A program made the position numbers and the translations under genes. From assembly GCF_900104575.1 (NCBI RefSeq), contig NZ_LT629731.1, forward strand, positions 1,781,051 through 1,845,050: a stretch of 64,000 bases of DNA. The letters run 5' to 3'. Position 1 is the first letter of the stretch; each line of letters starts with the position of its first letter. Below are positions 44,231-52,159 of the stretch, piece after piece. Under the pieces are notes generated by a model. It had not been told where the DNA came from, made no database searches, and saw only the letters and a list, made by a program, of their open reading frames with translations. The DNA comes from Bacillus tuaregi. GTDB lineage: Bacteria; Bacillota; Bacilli; Bacillales; Cytobacillaceae.

Positions 44231-44335
44231 TAAGACACTCCCTTTTTGGTGAGATGGATAAAAATGATAGACATATTTTCTAGACATCATGGAGAAGATA
44301 AATGTTAAATGCACTGTAACTAGGAGGTTGAAGGG

Positions 44336-44521
44336 ATGAATAATCAGTGGCAAGGCCTTCGTGAGGATAAAAGACAGCAATTGGCTGAACAAATATTCCA
44401 TGAGATGCAAGAAGGTTATTATCAATCCACGATGGATTTTTGTCAGGAGATTTCGAAGGAATTAGACGGCACCATTCATGCATTAGACTTGACTGTTAGA
44501 CAGAAACAAAACTACGACTAA
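44336..44521 (+). CDS. small helical protein, possibly Spo0E-like
   Basis: 61 residues, all helical: REDKRQQLAEQIFHEMQEG, then TMDFCQEISKELDGTIHAL. The ISKELDGTI segment resembles the SQELDxxI signature of Spo0E phosphatases, and the gene lies between other Spo0E-like genes. TAGGAGGTTGAAGGG precedes ATG 44336. The spacing between helices is somewhat longer than in standard Spo0E, so the assignment is tentative. Confidence 0.6.
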   Translation: MNNQWQGLREDKRQQLAEQIFHEMQEGYYQSTMDFCQEISKELDGTIHALDLTVRQKQNYD

Positions 44522-44586
44522 TACTAGTAATGAAAAAGGGAGGGGACGCTCTCATTTGATTTAGATGCCCGAAACTCCCTTCTGGC

Positions 44587-44943
44587 CTATTTAAATAGCT
44601 TTTGATAAATAATATTAGCATATTCTCGAAATTTCGAATTGAACCGCAGTTTTCGCTCATCGACCATTTCATCGAATTTCATTCTTCTTTCGTAATGGCC
44701 TTTTTCAAGTCCATCTGTTGCACAGTGAATTAAATCCTCGAACGTGATCATTGGATTTCTTTTATCCTTCTGCTCTGAGAGATAGCCGGCATTTTTAAGC
44801 ATTCGGTAGCCCATTTTTAATTCAGGTGATAAACCCGGTAGGTCATCTGAATCGTCTAAAGGTTTTCCTATACCTGGAAGGTCATTAAACTCGCCATTAT
44901 CTACTGCTTTTTTTATTTTTTCCTCAACAAAGTAATAATACAT
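44587..44943 (-). CDS. DUF1992 (DnaJ-like family) protein
   Basis: 118 residues. The N-terminal signature EEKIKKAVDNGEFNDLPGIGKPL followed by D-D-x-x-GLSPELKMGYRMLKNAGYL is typical of DUF1992 proteins, sometimes annotated as DnaJ homolog subfamily C members. Soluble, charged; C-terminal half has RRMKFDEMVDERKLRFN. Function unknown. A candidate hairpin AAGGGAG...CTCCCTT (44535-44581) lies past the stop. Start ATG 44943 has a SD of moderate strength (GGGAGCTGAGCAAG). Confidence 0.85.
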   Translation of the reverse strand: MYYYFVEEKIKKAVDNGEFNDLPGIGKPLDDSDDLPGLSPELKMGYRMLKNAGYLSEQKDKRNPMITFEDLIHCATDGLEKGHYERRMKFDEMVDERKLRFNSKFREYANIIYQKLFK

Positions 44944-45064
44944 CTTGCTCAGCTCCCTGCAAAACCAATTGGAAGGTATTTAGATTATGTATAAAAGAAA
45001 TGAGACTGTCAAAAATATAACAAAAGTCAATTAGTAACCCATAATAAATAGGTGGAGGAACGGT

Positions 45065-45262
45065 ATGGAAAACGATCAAGTGACTGCAAAGACAGAAGTT
45101 TATGGTTTGGATCAGCAACGTCAGCAGCTCGAACAATTTATGTATCAAGAAGCACAGAGGGCTGGATCTCCCGCTTCGATGGACCTATACAAGGCCGTAT
45201 CGCAGGAGTTAAACAATATGTCTGACAGGGGAATTGAAATTATGCTCCGTCATAAGCATTAA
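45065..45262 (+). CDS. small helical protein, possibly Spo0E-like
   Basis: 65 residues: LDQQRQQLEQFMYQEAQRAG, then SMDLYKAVSQELNNMSDRGI. The second helix carries SQELN, one residue from the Spo0E signature SQELD, and the layout parallels the protein encoded at 44336 (SMD/TMD before the motif). SD GTGGAGGAACGGT precedes ATG 45065. The Asp-to-Asn change at the signature would weaken phosphatase function, so it may be an inactive relative. Tentative. Confidence 0.6.
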   Translation: MENDQVTAKTEVYGLDQQRQQLEQFMYQEAQRAGSPASMDLYKAVSQELNNMSDRGIEIMLRHKH

Positions 45263-45291
45263 CTAAATGGGACAGAGCTAGTTCTATAAAT

Positions 45292-45328
45292 AAAAGCCAG
45301 GAACTTGTTCGTCAGTCCTGGCTTTTAG
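45292..45328. terminator. rho-independent terminator
   Basis: AAAAGCCAGGA (45292-45302) pairs with TCCTGGCTTTT (45316-45326). Confidence 0.95.
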
Positions 45329-45369
45329 TGTGTATAGGCGGATTCTTTTTCTGAAGCAGGTTTGAGTGA

Positions 45370-45546
45370 TTAACCATCCACTAAATTAGCATAGGATTCA
45401 GAAATATCCTTGAATTCACCTTCTGTCGTAATAAATCCAGGATTTTCATCGAAACAATCAGCATGTGTCAGTTTACTAAAAATATCTAATACTACTTGAT
45501 CATCATCTTTAAATACAGCTTGGCATTTACTGCAAATGTTATTCAT
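45370..45546 (-). CDS. small Cys-pair protein, unknown
   Basis: 58 residues: NNICSKCQAVFKDDDQVVLDIFSKLTHADCFDENPGFI and an acidic end. One CxxC and a later Cys suggest zinc binding. SD GAGGGAATGGAAA precedes ATG 45546. The sequence LTHADCF with Cys recalls nucleic-acid-binding zinc knuckles, but I recognise no family. A gene of this size would be missed by length filters. Confidence 0.65.
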   Translation of the reverse strand: MNNICSKCQAVFKDDDQVVLDIFSKLTHADCFDENPGFITTEGEFKDISESYANLVDG

Positions 45547-46020
45547 TTTCCATTCCCTCTTTCTTTTGTTGTTGAGATTATTCTAACATGGAAGTGCTTA
45601 CATAAATTTGAATAAATAAAGAAATTAATATAAGCAAGTTAAAAATAATAGAATCAAGCGAAAATGGAGCGCTTAAGCCAACAATCAATAGGGAATGAAT
45701 TCAATGGTAGATAGAAATAATTTTGAACATTTTGTGTCTAAATTATATGAAAATTCAATAAAAGTGAAATTTATATGAGAAATATGTGAAATATTATTTC
45801 ATTAATATACTTAAATGAATAAAAAATATATAAATAGTGTTAAATATAAAAACTACAATTATAGTGATATTGTACATGAGATTCAAAGTTAAAGAAAGGT
45901 TTTTCGGTAAAAAAACAAAAAATGTTTTATAGTTGTTTTTTGCTGAAAAATAAGATGTTTACTAGGAGTAAGACAGGTTTTATATTAATGGATTGAATGT
46001 TCTACTCAAATCCCTAAAAA
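45547..46020. other. AT-rich intergenic region
   Basis: Very AT-rich and without SD-led frames. It contains TGAAAT-ATT-ATTTCA (about 45788-45802), a 15-base palindrome, but no promoter I can assign; upstream of the regulator's 3' end it may simply be non-coding. Confidence 0.4.
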
Positions 46021-46062
46021 AACCCAAAACCTCTTAAGAAGTCTCTAAAGAGGTTTTGGGTT
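46021..46062. terminator. terminator of the Crp/Fnr regulator gene
   Basis: AACCCAAAACCTCTT (46021-46035) pairs with AAGAGGTTTTGGGTT (46048-46062), 15 perfect pairs, overlapping the stop codon. Confidence 0.95.
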
Positions 46063-46754
46063 TAGGCAATAATTTCTTGTTGGAGATGTACAGGGTTTAA
46101 AATGAGATATCCATCTTCATCCAGTCTCAAAAATCCTTTTTTCTTAAGCAGGTTTACGGTTCTGCTAATGGTTTCACGTGAGGTTCCAATCATATGAGCA
46201 AGTTCACGGTTTGTAAAATGGGTAGTAAGTTTGTAATAGTCTCCATACTTTACTCCATTTGATTTACATAGTCTTATAAACAAGAGAATAATTTGTTCAT
46301 ACGTATTATGTAGTATTTGTTCTTCAAGACGTGCATGGAGATCGACGATTTTCTCGCCAAGAATATTAAATAATTTAATACACATTTCTGGGTTACTTAA
46401 CAGTATTTTTTCAAATTGATAAATAGGTAAAATTGTCATATGTACTTCTTCTATAACCTTTGCAGTGGCAGGGTGTTTTCCACTTCTGAAAAATCCAACA
46501 TAAGGAAACATTTCACCGGCTTCTAAGAAAGACATAATTTGCTCTCTTCCTAAAGAGTCACTTCTGAAAAACTTCACCTTACCAGAATGAAGAATAAAAA
46601 TTTTAGTCAGGGGAGTCCCTTGCATACATATATACTTTTTTGGTTTATAGATACGATATTGCGCTATTTTATAGATATTGGCAGTCTCATTATCTGATAA
46701 TTCATTAAATAACGGAATGACTTTTAGCTTCGTCAACCAATCTTCAAACTTCAA
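46062..46754 (-). CDS. Crp/Fnr-family transcription factor
   Basis: 230 residues: cyclic-nucleotide-binding-type beta barrel (~20-130, FILHSGKVKFFRSDSLGREQIMSFLEAGEMFP), dimer helix, and a C-terminal HTH (~165-215, FTNRELAHMIGTSRETISRTVNLLKKKG) with the recognition helix TSRETISR. It lacks the Fe-S cysteine cluster of B. subtilis Fnr, so sensing is probably of another type (NO, haem, or none). TTG 46754 is used since AAAGAGGTGG precedes it at good distance; GTG 46763 sits in the SD. Divergent from the qNor gene, whose promoter has two Crp/Fnr-type sites. Confidence 0.9.
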   Translation of the reverse strand: MKFEDWLTKLKVIPLFNELSDNETANIYKIAQYRIYKPKKYICMQGTPLTKIFILHSGKVKFFRSDSLGREQIMSFLEAGEMFPYVGFFRSGKHPATAKVIEEVHMTILPIYQFEKILLSNPEMCIKLFNILGEKIVDLHARLEEQILHNTYEQIILLFIRLCKSNGVKYGDYYKLTTHFTNRELAHMIGTSRETISRTVNLLKKKGFLRLDEDGYLILNPVHLQQEIIA

Positions 46755-46777
46755 GGATGCCACCTCTTTTCATACAT

Positions 46778-46970
46778 TTAACTTCATTCAGCAGAAGTCC
46801 TCCACTTCTACAAGTGGGGGATGAATGCAAATGGTTCTTCGATTCAGTAGGGGTTCAAACCCCAGCTGAATGAAGTTAAGCCTCCGGCGGATGTCACGGA
46901 TTTTTTTTAGGTAGTTTATCGAGCGAGCTCAATAAAAATCCGGACGCAAATTCGACGGGGCGAATTTGAT
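46778..46970 (+). repeat. structured interspersed repeat, copy D (longest)
   Basis: 5' module: TTAACTTCATTCAGC, hairpin CCTCCACTT/AAGTGGGGG, ATGAATGCAAATGG, TTCTTCGATTCAGTA, GGGGTTCAAACCCC, GCTGAATGAAGTTAA. 3' module: CCTCCGGCGG, CGGATTTTT/AAAAATCCG, GAGC/GCTC core, CAAATTCG/CGAATTTG. It fills most of the space between the Crp/Fnr gene and the qNor promoter. Confidence 0.88.
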
Positions 46971-47005
46971 TTGTCAAAATTATATCAATCTACTAAGTAC
47001 AATTG

Positions 47006-47103
47006 TGTGACGCTTATCATAGAAACTGATTGGAATGTGACAAAAATCATATCTATCTATTGAGTGACGTCACTTTGTCAATAATTGATTCGATATATGA
47101 TAG
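47006..47103 (+). promoter_or_regulatory. qNor promoter with two Crp/Fnr boxes and a palindrome
   Basis: TGTGA-CGCTTA-TCATA (47006-47021) and TGTGA-CAAAAA-TCATA (47036-47051) match the TGTGA-N6-TCACA type, 30 bases apart (about three helix turns). AGTGACGTCACT (47063-47074) is a perfect palindrome next to TTGTCA (47075-47080); a possible -10 is TGATAG (47098-47103). These sites fit activation under low oxygen or NO. Confidence 0.75.
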
Positions 47104-47130
47104 CTGTATCAAATAGGAGGTGGAAATAAA

Positions 47131-49497
47131 ATGGGACTAAAACAGGAAGTACAAGTAAGTCAAACTGAACCAGCAAGAAGAAAAAATGGACTATTAAAAT
47201 CAATTCTTATCATAACAATTCTTGCTAGTTTTACCGTTTTATTAGTAGGGGGCTATTGGATCTTTAAAGACCAAGCACCTCGTCCCTTAGAAATAACGAA
47301 TGTACAAGGTGAGGTTATCTTAACAAAAGAAACGATCATGGGAGGTCAGGCAGTCTTTCAAAAATATGGATTAATGGACTATGGGACTGTTCTCGGACAT
47401 GGTTCTTATATGGGACCGGATTATACGGCTGAAGCCTTACAAGTGTATACAGAGGGAATGCAGGATTTTATGGCAAAAGAGAAATATGGTAAACCGTTTG
47501 CTGAGATTTCTAGTGAAGAACAATCTGTTATCCGTGATCTTGTCATAGAAGAAATGCGAGTAAACAGATACGATGCAAAATCCGATACGATGGTTCTAAC
47601 TGATGCTCAAACCTATGGTTATGAAAGAGTAGTCGAACACTATCAAATGGTCTTTACAGAAGGTGACGGCTGGGGCCTAAAACCAGAGTTAATTAAAGAA
47701 GAACATATGCCACAGGAGGGAAGAGCATACGTTGCAGAAGGTGATCAAATCGAACAGATTTCTGCATTCTTTTTCTGGACAGCTTGGCTATCAAGTACGG
47801 AACGAATCGGTGATGATATTACCTATACTAATAACTGGCCGTATTTTGAGGATGCCGGTAATGTGCTTTCGTTCTCTGCCATTTGGTGGAGTGGTGCTAG
47901 TGTGACAATCCTAGTATTATTCCTTGGGATTATTTTGTTTATCTTTTATCGTTATCATTTAGGTATGAAGGAAGCGTATACAGAAGGGAATTTTCCTAAG
48001 ATTCATCTACATAAGCTTCCCGTTACATCCTCGCAGCTGAAAACTGGAAAATACTTTTTCGTCGTTACAGCCTTGTTCTTTGTTCAGGCTATGTTCGGGG
48101 CACTCTTGGCTCATTATTATATAGAACCTGACAGCTTTTTTGGCATGAAATGGATTCATGATATCCTTCCGTTTAATATTGCGAAGGGCTATCACCTGCA
48201 ACTGGCCATCCTTTGGATTGCAACCGCATGGCTTGGTATGGGGATTTACGTAGCTCCATTAGTCGGCGGACGCGAACCGAAAAAACAAGGATTATTAGTA
48301 AATATTTTATTTTGGGCTTTAGTCGTCTTGGTTGTCGGAAGTATGCTAGGGCAATGGCTAGGGGCAAATGGTTATTTAGGCAATAATTGGTTCCTGCTGG
48401 GTCATACCGGCTGGGAGTATATTGAGCTTGGCCGCGTGTGGCAGATCATCTTGGCAGTAGGAATGGTCATTTGGTTGTTTATCGTCTACCGAGGAATTAG
48501 GAGCGGATTAAAACGGGAGTCAGATAAAGGTGGATTGATTCACCTGCTATTCTATTCTGCTATCGCCGTACCTGCATTTTATATTTTTGCCTTTTTAATT
48601 AACCCTGACACAAGCTTTACTTTTGCCGATTACTGGCGTTGGTGGATTATTCATCTTTGGGTAGAAGGAATCTTTGAGGTCTTTGCGGTGGTAGTAATTG
48701 GCTTCTTAATGGTACAAATGGGACTTGTTACAAAAAGCTCTACAGTTAAGGCTTTATACTTCCAATTAATTTTGTTATTAGGAAGCGGTGTAATCGGAAT
48801 TGGTCATCATTACTACTATAATGGCTCTTCCGAGGCCTGGATTGGCTTAGGCGCTGTTTTCTCAGCCTTAGAGGTTGTACCTTTAACGCTATTAATCTTA
48901 GAAGCATATGAGCATTATAAAACGATGAAAGCTGGAGGAATTGATTTTCCTTATAAAGGAACATTCTGGTTCTTAATTTCAGTTGGGATTTGGAACTTGG
49001 TTGGTGCTGGTGTACTAGGATTCTTAATCAATCTTCCTGCCGTCAGCTTCTTTGAACACGGACAATTTTTAACACCTGCACATGGTCATGGTGCCATGAT
49101 GGGTGTTTATGGTATGTTTGCGATTGCTCTTTTACTTTATTCTTTGCGTAATATTGTAAAACCTGAGAAGTGGAATGAAAAATGGGTGAAAATTAGCTGC
49201 ATTCTGTTAAATGTCGGTCTTGCCGGTATGGTATTTGCTTCATTGCTTCCAGTTGGATTCATGCAGTTAAAAGCTGCATACGTAAACGGATATGCGGCAT
49301 CTCGCTCGGCGGCCTTTCTAAAACAGGACTTAGTGCAAACCATATTAACATATAGAGCAATTCCAGATACAGTCTTCTTAATTGGTGTACTGATTTTACT
49401 AGTCTTTAGTTTAAAAGCAATGTTCAACCTCCGAAAAGTAACACATCAAGAAGGCGAGCAGCTTCCAGTTAAAGATTTATCAGCAGACGAAGATTAA
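47131..49497 (+). CDS. norB: quinol-dependent nitric oxide reductase (qNor)
   Basis: 788 residues, a haem-copper oxidase relative that reduces NO to N2O with electrons from quinol. First helix ~22-45, extracytoplasmic insert ~45-230 (TKETIMGGQAVFQKYGLMDYG, typical of qNor), then about 13 membrane helices. Haem/Fe-B ligands are visible as HLQLAILWIATAWLGMG, HLWVEGIFEVFA, GIGHHYYYNG and GHGAMMGVYGMF. AGGAGGTGGAAATAAA precedes ATG 47131. Regulated by the divergent Crp/Fnr protein, probably. It serves NO detoxification or denitrification. Confidence 0.95.
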   Translation: MGLKQEVQVSQTEPARRKNGLLKSILIITILASFTVLLVGGYWIFKDQAPRPLEITNVQGEVILTKETIMGGQAVFQKYGLMDYGTVLGHGSYMGPDYTAEALQVYTEGMQDFMAKEKYGKPFAEISSEEQSVIRDLVIEEMRVNRYDAKSDTMVLTDAQTYGYERVVEHYQMVFTEGDGWGLKPELIKEEHMPQEGRAYVAEGDQIEQISAFFFWTAWLSSTERIGDDITYTNNWPYFEDAGNVLSFSAIWWSGASVTILVLFLGIILFIFYRYHLGMKEAYTEGNFPKIHLHKLPVTSSQLKTGKYFFVVTALFFVQAMFGALLAHYYIEPDSFFGMKWIHDILPFNIAKGYHLQLAILWIATAWLGMGIYVAPLVGGREPKKQGLLVNILFWALVVLVVGSMLGQWLGANGYLGNNWFLLGHTGWEYIELGRVWQIILAVGMVIWLFIVYRGIRSGLKRESDKGGLIHLLFYSAIAVPAFYIFAFLINPDTSFTFADYWRWWIIHLWVEGIFEVFAVVVIGFLMVQMGLVTKSSTVKALYFQLILLLGSGVIGIGHHYYYNGSSEAWIGLGAVFSALEVVPLTLLILEAYEHYKTMKAGGIDFPYKGTFWFLISVGIWNLVGAGVLGFLINLPAVSFFEHGQFLTPAHGHGAMMGVYGMFAIALLLYSLRNIVKPEKWNEKWVKISCILLNVGLAGMVFASLLPVGFMQLKAAYVNGYAASRSAAFLKQDLVQTILTYRAIPDTVFLIGVLILLVFSLKAMFNLRKVTHQEGEQLPVKDLSADED

Positions 49498-49515
49498 CAA
49501 TCATAAATTATGCTG

Positions 49516-49549
49516 AAAAAACCACACTCCTTTGTCAGTGTGGTTTTTT
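49516..49549 (+). terminator. terminator after qNor
   Basis: AAAAAACCACACT (49516-49528) pairs with AGTGTGGTTTTTT (49537-49549). Confidence 0.95.
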
Positions 49550-49596
49550 CTATGGATAATAATACTTTAAAGAATGTACTATCATTAATATTTACA

Positions 49597-50259
49597 TTAC
49601 TGTTCGTTTAGGTCAAATGAAATGACCCGATTTGTGTTTGGATCATACAGAACATTTCCTTTAACCTTTATGGTTTCCTGTGGGGACTGTAATACAAATT
49701 CATAGCTTTGTTTTGTTCTTGTTGGGGACTCAGAAGATTTTCCTATATACTGATAATCCGTAACCCGATAACCTGGGTAGGCAGCTTGTGTGATTGTGAT
49801 TAAATATCTGCCCCATTCTTCCTGCTCTATTTCTGGTGAGTGGGTAATTTCAATATGAATAACACCTTCACTTGGCTTTGCTCCGAGTGCCTCAAATGCT
49901 CTTCGATGTAGATTAATTTTATTTACTGGATAACCTTGTACCTGATCCACTACATTAACCAATATTTCTTTCTGTGTTGATGGATTCAGTATCTTTAGCG
50001 TCTGACCGCAGCGGTATGGGGAACTGGCTCCAACTGCTGCCGTCATATATTCATTATTTGACCAGGGAATATTGCATAGTGTGACAGGACCGCCATCGGT
50101 CCACGTTGCCTGACCTCTTACAGGCTGTTGACGGTTAGAAGTGTAAGGGTCATAGGGATAACCTCGGTTATATTCATAGGGTTCATTGTGATAAACTGGC
50201 CATTGATAATAAGCATTTGGCTGTATGCTTGGGACGTAATAGGGGTGTCTTGGAAACAT
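49597..50259 (-). CDS. DPBB (RlpA/expansin-like) plus DUF3889 protein
   Basis: 220 residues. The N-terminal ~45 residues are Tyr/Pro/Asn-rich (YYVPSIQPNAYYQWPVYHN), then a double-psi beta-barrel domain (~48-130): GQATWTDGGPVTLCNIPW, AAVGASSPYRCGQTLKI and VDQVQGYPVNKINLHRRAF; then a DUF3889-like C-terminus (~145-215, YLITITQAAYPGYRVTDYQY, IKVKGNVLYDPNTNRVISFDL). No signal peptide, so it is probably a cytosolic or spore-coat-associated protein. Similar proteins exist in Bacillus near septation genes. SD GGAGGAAAATAG precedes ATG 50259. Confidence 0.75.
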   Translation of the reverse strand: MFPRHPYYVPSIQPNAYYQWPVYHNEPYEYNRGYPYDPYTSNRQQPVRGQATWTDGGPVTLCNIPWSNNEYMTAAVGASSPYRCGQTLKILNPSTQKEILVNVVDQVQGYPVNKINLHRRAFEALGAKPSEGVIHIEITHSPEIEQEEWGRYLITITQAAYPGYRVTDYQYIGKSSESPTRTKQSYEFVLQSPQETIKVKGNVLYDPNTNRVISFDLNEQ

Positions 50260-50402
50260 CTATTTTCCTCCTCAGTCAAAACTCTTTAATACCCTATGAA
50301 TCGACATGGTTGACCTGTGACATAAATTGAAGTAAATCCTTTACCTTCTTTAAGAAATGTAAACGATATGGGGGAAAGGAATAGAATCTGAATAAAGATA
50401 AG

Positions 50403-50741
50403 CTACCAATCAATGGTGTCCCCAATTTGAAATGAGTAAGTAGAAATGGTCCCGTTAGGCAATTCTAATACAGACACTGCCTTTTTTACCGGCGGAATAA
50501 TGGTCCATGGTTTGACGTTTTTCTTGAAAGAAATAATTTGTTGATTCTCATTTAAAAAAACTACATCTATGGCAAAAAACATAAAGAACATATGTATGGA
50601 ATTACAGGGATGAAGCCAAATTCCTTCGTTTACAATGGGTTTTATGCGAAACATTAAGCCGATTAATCGTCTTAGAAAGGTATCATGGTTAATAATTTCA
50701 ATTGGTATATTCTGGATATCTTTGTCAGTAATTAACTTCAT
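50403..50741 (-). CDS. DUF192 family protein
   Basis: 112 residues: FLRRLIGLMFRIKPIVNEGIWLHPCNSIHMFFMFFAIDVVFLN is the DUF192 core, and NVKPWTIIPPVKKAVSVLELPNGTI the second half. ATG 50741 has GAAGGCAGTGAATTTTTT before it; the longer frame up to 50798 begins with a hydrophobic Cys-rich stretch and lacks an SD. No function is established for the family; here it lies divergently next to the Tad pilus genes, as DUF192 proteins sometimes do. Confidence 0.85.
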   Translation of the reverse strand: MKLITDKDIQNIPIEIINHDTFLRRLIGLMFRIKPIVNEGIWLHPCNSIHMFFMFFAIDVVFLNENQQIISFKKNVKPWTIIPPVKKAVSVLELPNGTISTYSFQIGDTIDW

Positions 50742-51008
50742 AAAAAATTCACTGCCTTCACATAATAATACTGAGCAGCTAAAACAAAAAAATTCCAAAA
50801 GAAGGTTTTCCAGTATTAATCAATACAAGAATTATTTTGTGATTGTTGCTCGAAAAATGGCGTGGTAATATCACCTTACAAACAGCGATGCAACCCTATA
50901 AAAGGGAATTTAATCGTTGTTTCATGTACGAATCGCTAGATACTATTGTTTTGGTTTAAGTATCTTTTTATGCATAGAATTTTTCAAACATGAAAGGTGG
51001 TCACATCC

Positions 51009-51191
51009 ATGAGAAACCCAGTGAAAAGATTTTTGCAGGATGAAAAAGGACAAGGGATGACAGAGTACGGTTTAGTGTTAGGTGGGATTGCGGTTGTTGC
51101 AGTAGCAGTGGCAACAATTTTTGGTGATACAATTAAAGAAAAGTTCTCTGAATCAGCAGTAACTGGTTGGTTTGAGAAAAAAGGAGAATAA
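51009..51191 (+). CDS. flp: Flp/Fap-type type IVb pilin
   Basis: 60 residues. Short positively charged leader RNPVKRFLQDEKGQG, then the prepilin cleavage site before MTEYGLVLGGIAVVAVAV with the typical E-Y pair in the fifth region, and a short charged tail. ATG 51009 follows AAAGGTGG; a GTG at 50997 is too close to it. It is the major subunit of the Tad pilus. A strong terminator immediately follows, keeping the pilin transcript short and abundant. Confidence 0.92.
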   Translation: MRNPVKRFLQDEKGQGMTEYGLVLGGIAVVAVAVATIFGDTIKEKFSESAVTGWFEKKGE

Positions 51192-51230
51192 TTTTTCCTT
51201 TAAAAAGTATTATTTCTTAAGAAAATAATG

Positions 51231-51272
51231 CCCCTACTTTCACTCGGCTTACTATGAAAGTAGGGGTTTTTT
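51231..51272 (+). terminator. terminator between pilin and pilus-assembly genes
   Basis: CCCCTACTTTCA (51231-51242) pairs with TGAAAGTAGGGG (51255-51266), then TTTTTT. It reduces read-through into the assembly genes. Confidence 0.95.
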
Positions 51273-51287
51273 AAAAGGTGATCATAC

Positions 51288-51779
51288 ATGACAACATTTA
51301 TTCTATTTACAGCGTTAATCATTTCTTTCTTTACGGATGTAAAAGATAGAAGAATCTTTAATATTATTACTTTTCCAGCGATGATCATTGGTATTCTCAT
51401 CCATACCATGACAAATGGCTTGGATGGCTTGGTCTTCAGTATGATGGGATTAGGGACAGGCTTTGCATTACTTATTATTCCCTACGCTTTGAAAGGCATG
51501 GCCGCAGGGGACGTAAAATTACTAATGGCCATCGGAGCATTAAAAGGAACAGCATTTGTTATTGGATCCTTCTTATATATTGCCATTGCTGGAGGAATAA
51601 TAGCGTTAGCAATTTTAATTATAAAGAAGGAATTAATAAGCTCCTTAGAAAGGATTCTTTTTTCAGCTCGCATAAAAACATTGGATACCTTAAATAAAGA
51701 CGAGTTGCATCATGCCTTTCCATATGGTGTTGCCATTGTGTTAGGGACAATAGGCTATTACGGAGTGAATGTGTTTTGA
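51288..51779 (+). CDS. cpaA: prepilin peptidase CpaA/TadV
   Basis: 163 residues, about six membrane segments. The first catalytic Asp lies in FFTDVKDRRI (~16-22). The second site reads MAAGDVKLLMAIGALKG, where the family has G-x-G-D; the first Gly is Ala here (AAGD), while the essential Asp is kept. It cleaves the pilin and TadE-type pseudopilins. ATG 51288 follows AAGGTGATCATAC. It overlaps the next gene by four bases, starting the assembly operon. Confidence 0.9.
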   Translation: MTTFILFTALIISFFTDVKDRRIFNIITFPAMIIGILIHTMTNGLDGLVFSMMGLGTGFALLIIPYALKGMAAGDVKLLMAIGALKGTAFVIGSFLYIAIAGGIIALAILIIKKELISSLERILFSARIKTLDTLNKDELHHAFPYGVAIVLGTIGYYGVNVF

Positions 51780-52159
51780 TGAAATCGGAAAAAGGACAGG
51801 CAACTGTCGAATTAGCCTTTTCATTAGTCATCTTAATTTTTTTCCTTTTTGCGATTATTGATTTTGGAAGGATTTTTCATGCTTACTTAACACTTGAACA
51901 TGCCGGACGGGAGGCTGCACGAATAGCAAGTATTGGTGGGACAGATTCTGATGTATGGATAAGAGCGAAAGAATCCGCTTCGACACTAACCATAGATCCA
52001 AGAAATTTTTCTGTGTCTCCCACAGAACAAAATCGAAAAAGGGGTACATATGTAACGGTAAACATATCCTATCCCGTTTCTTTTTCCACTCCGCTAATTC
52101 AAAGTGTTTTGCCAAATCCGCTCATGTTACAGGCTAAAACTGTGATGAGGGTGGAATGA
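51776..52159 (+). CDS. tadE: TadE-like pseudopilin
   Basis: 127 residues: KSEKGQATVELAFSLVILIFFLFAIIDFGRIF is the TadE N-terminus with the pilin-type cleavage site before the hydrophobic helix, and the Glu in the fifth position. The mature C-terminal domain has TLEHAGREAARIAS and a beta-rich end. It overlaps cpaA by four bases and tadG by four bases. It initiates or caps the Tad pilus. Confidence 0.92.
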   Translation: MMKSEKGQATVELAFSLVILIFFLFAIIDFGRIFHAYLTLEHAGREAARIASIGGTDSDVWIRAKESASTLTIDPRNFSVSPTEQNRKRGTYVTVNISYPVSFSTPLIQSVLPNPLMLQAKTVMRVE

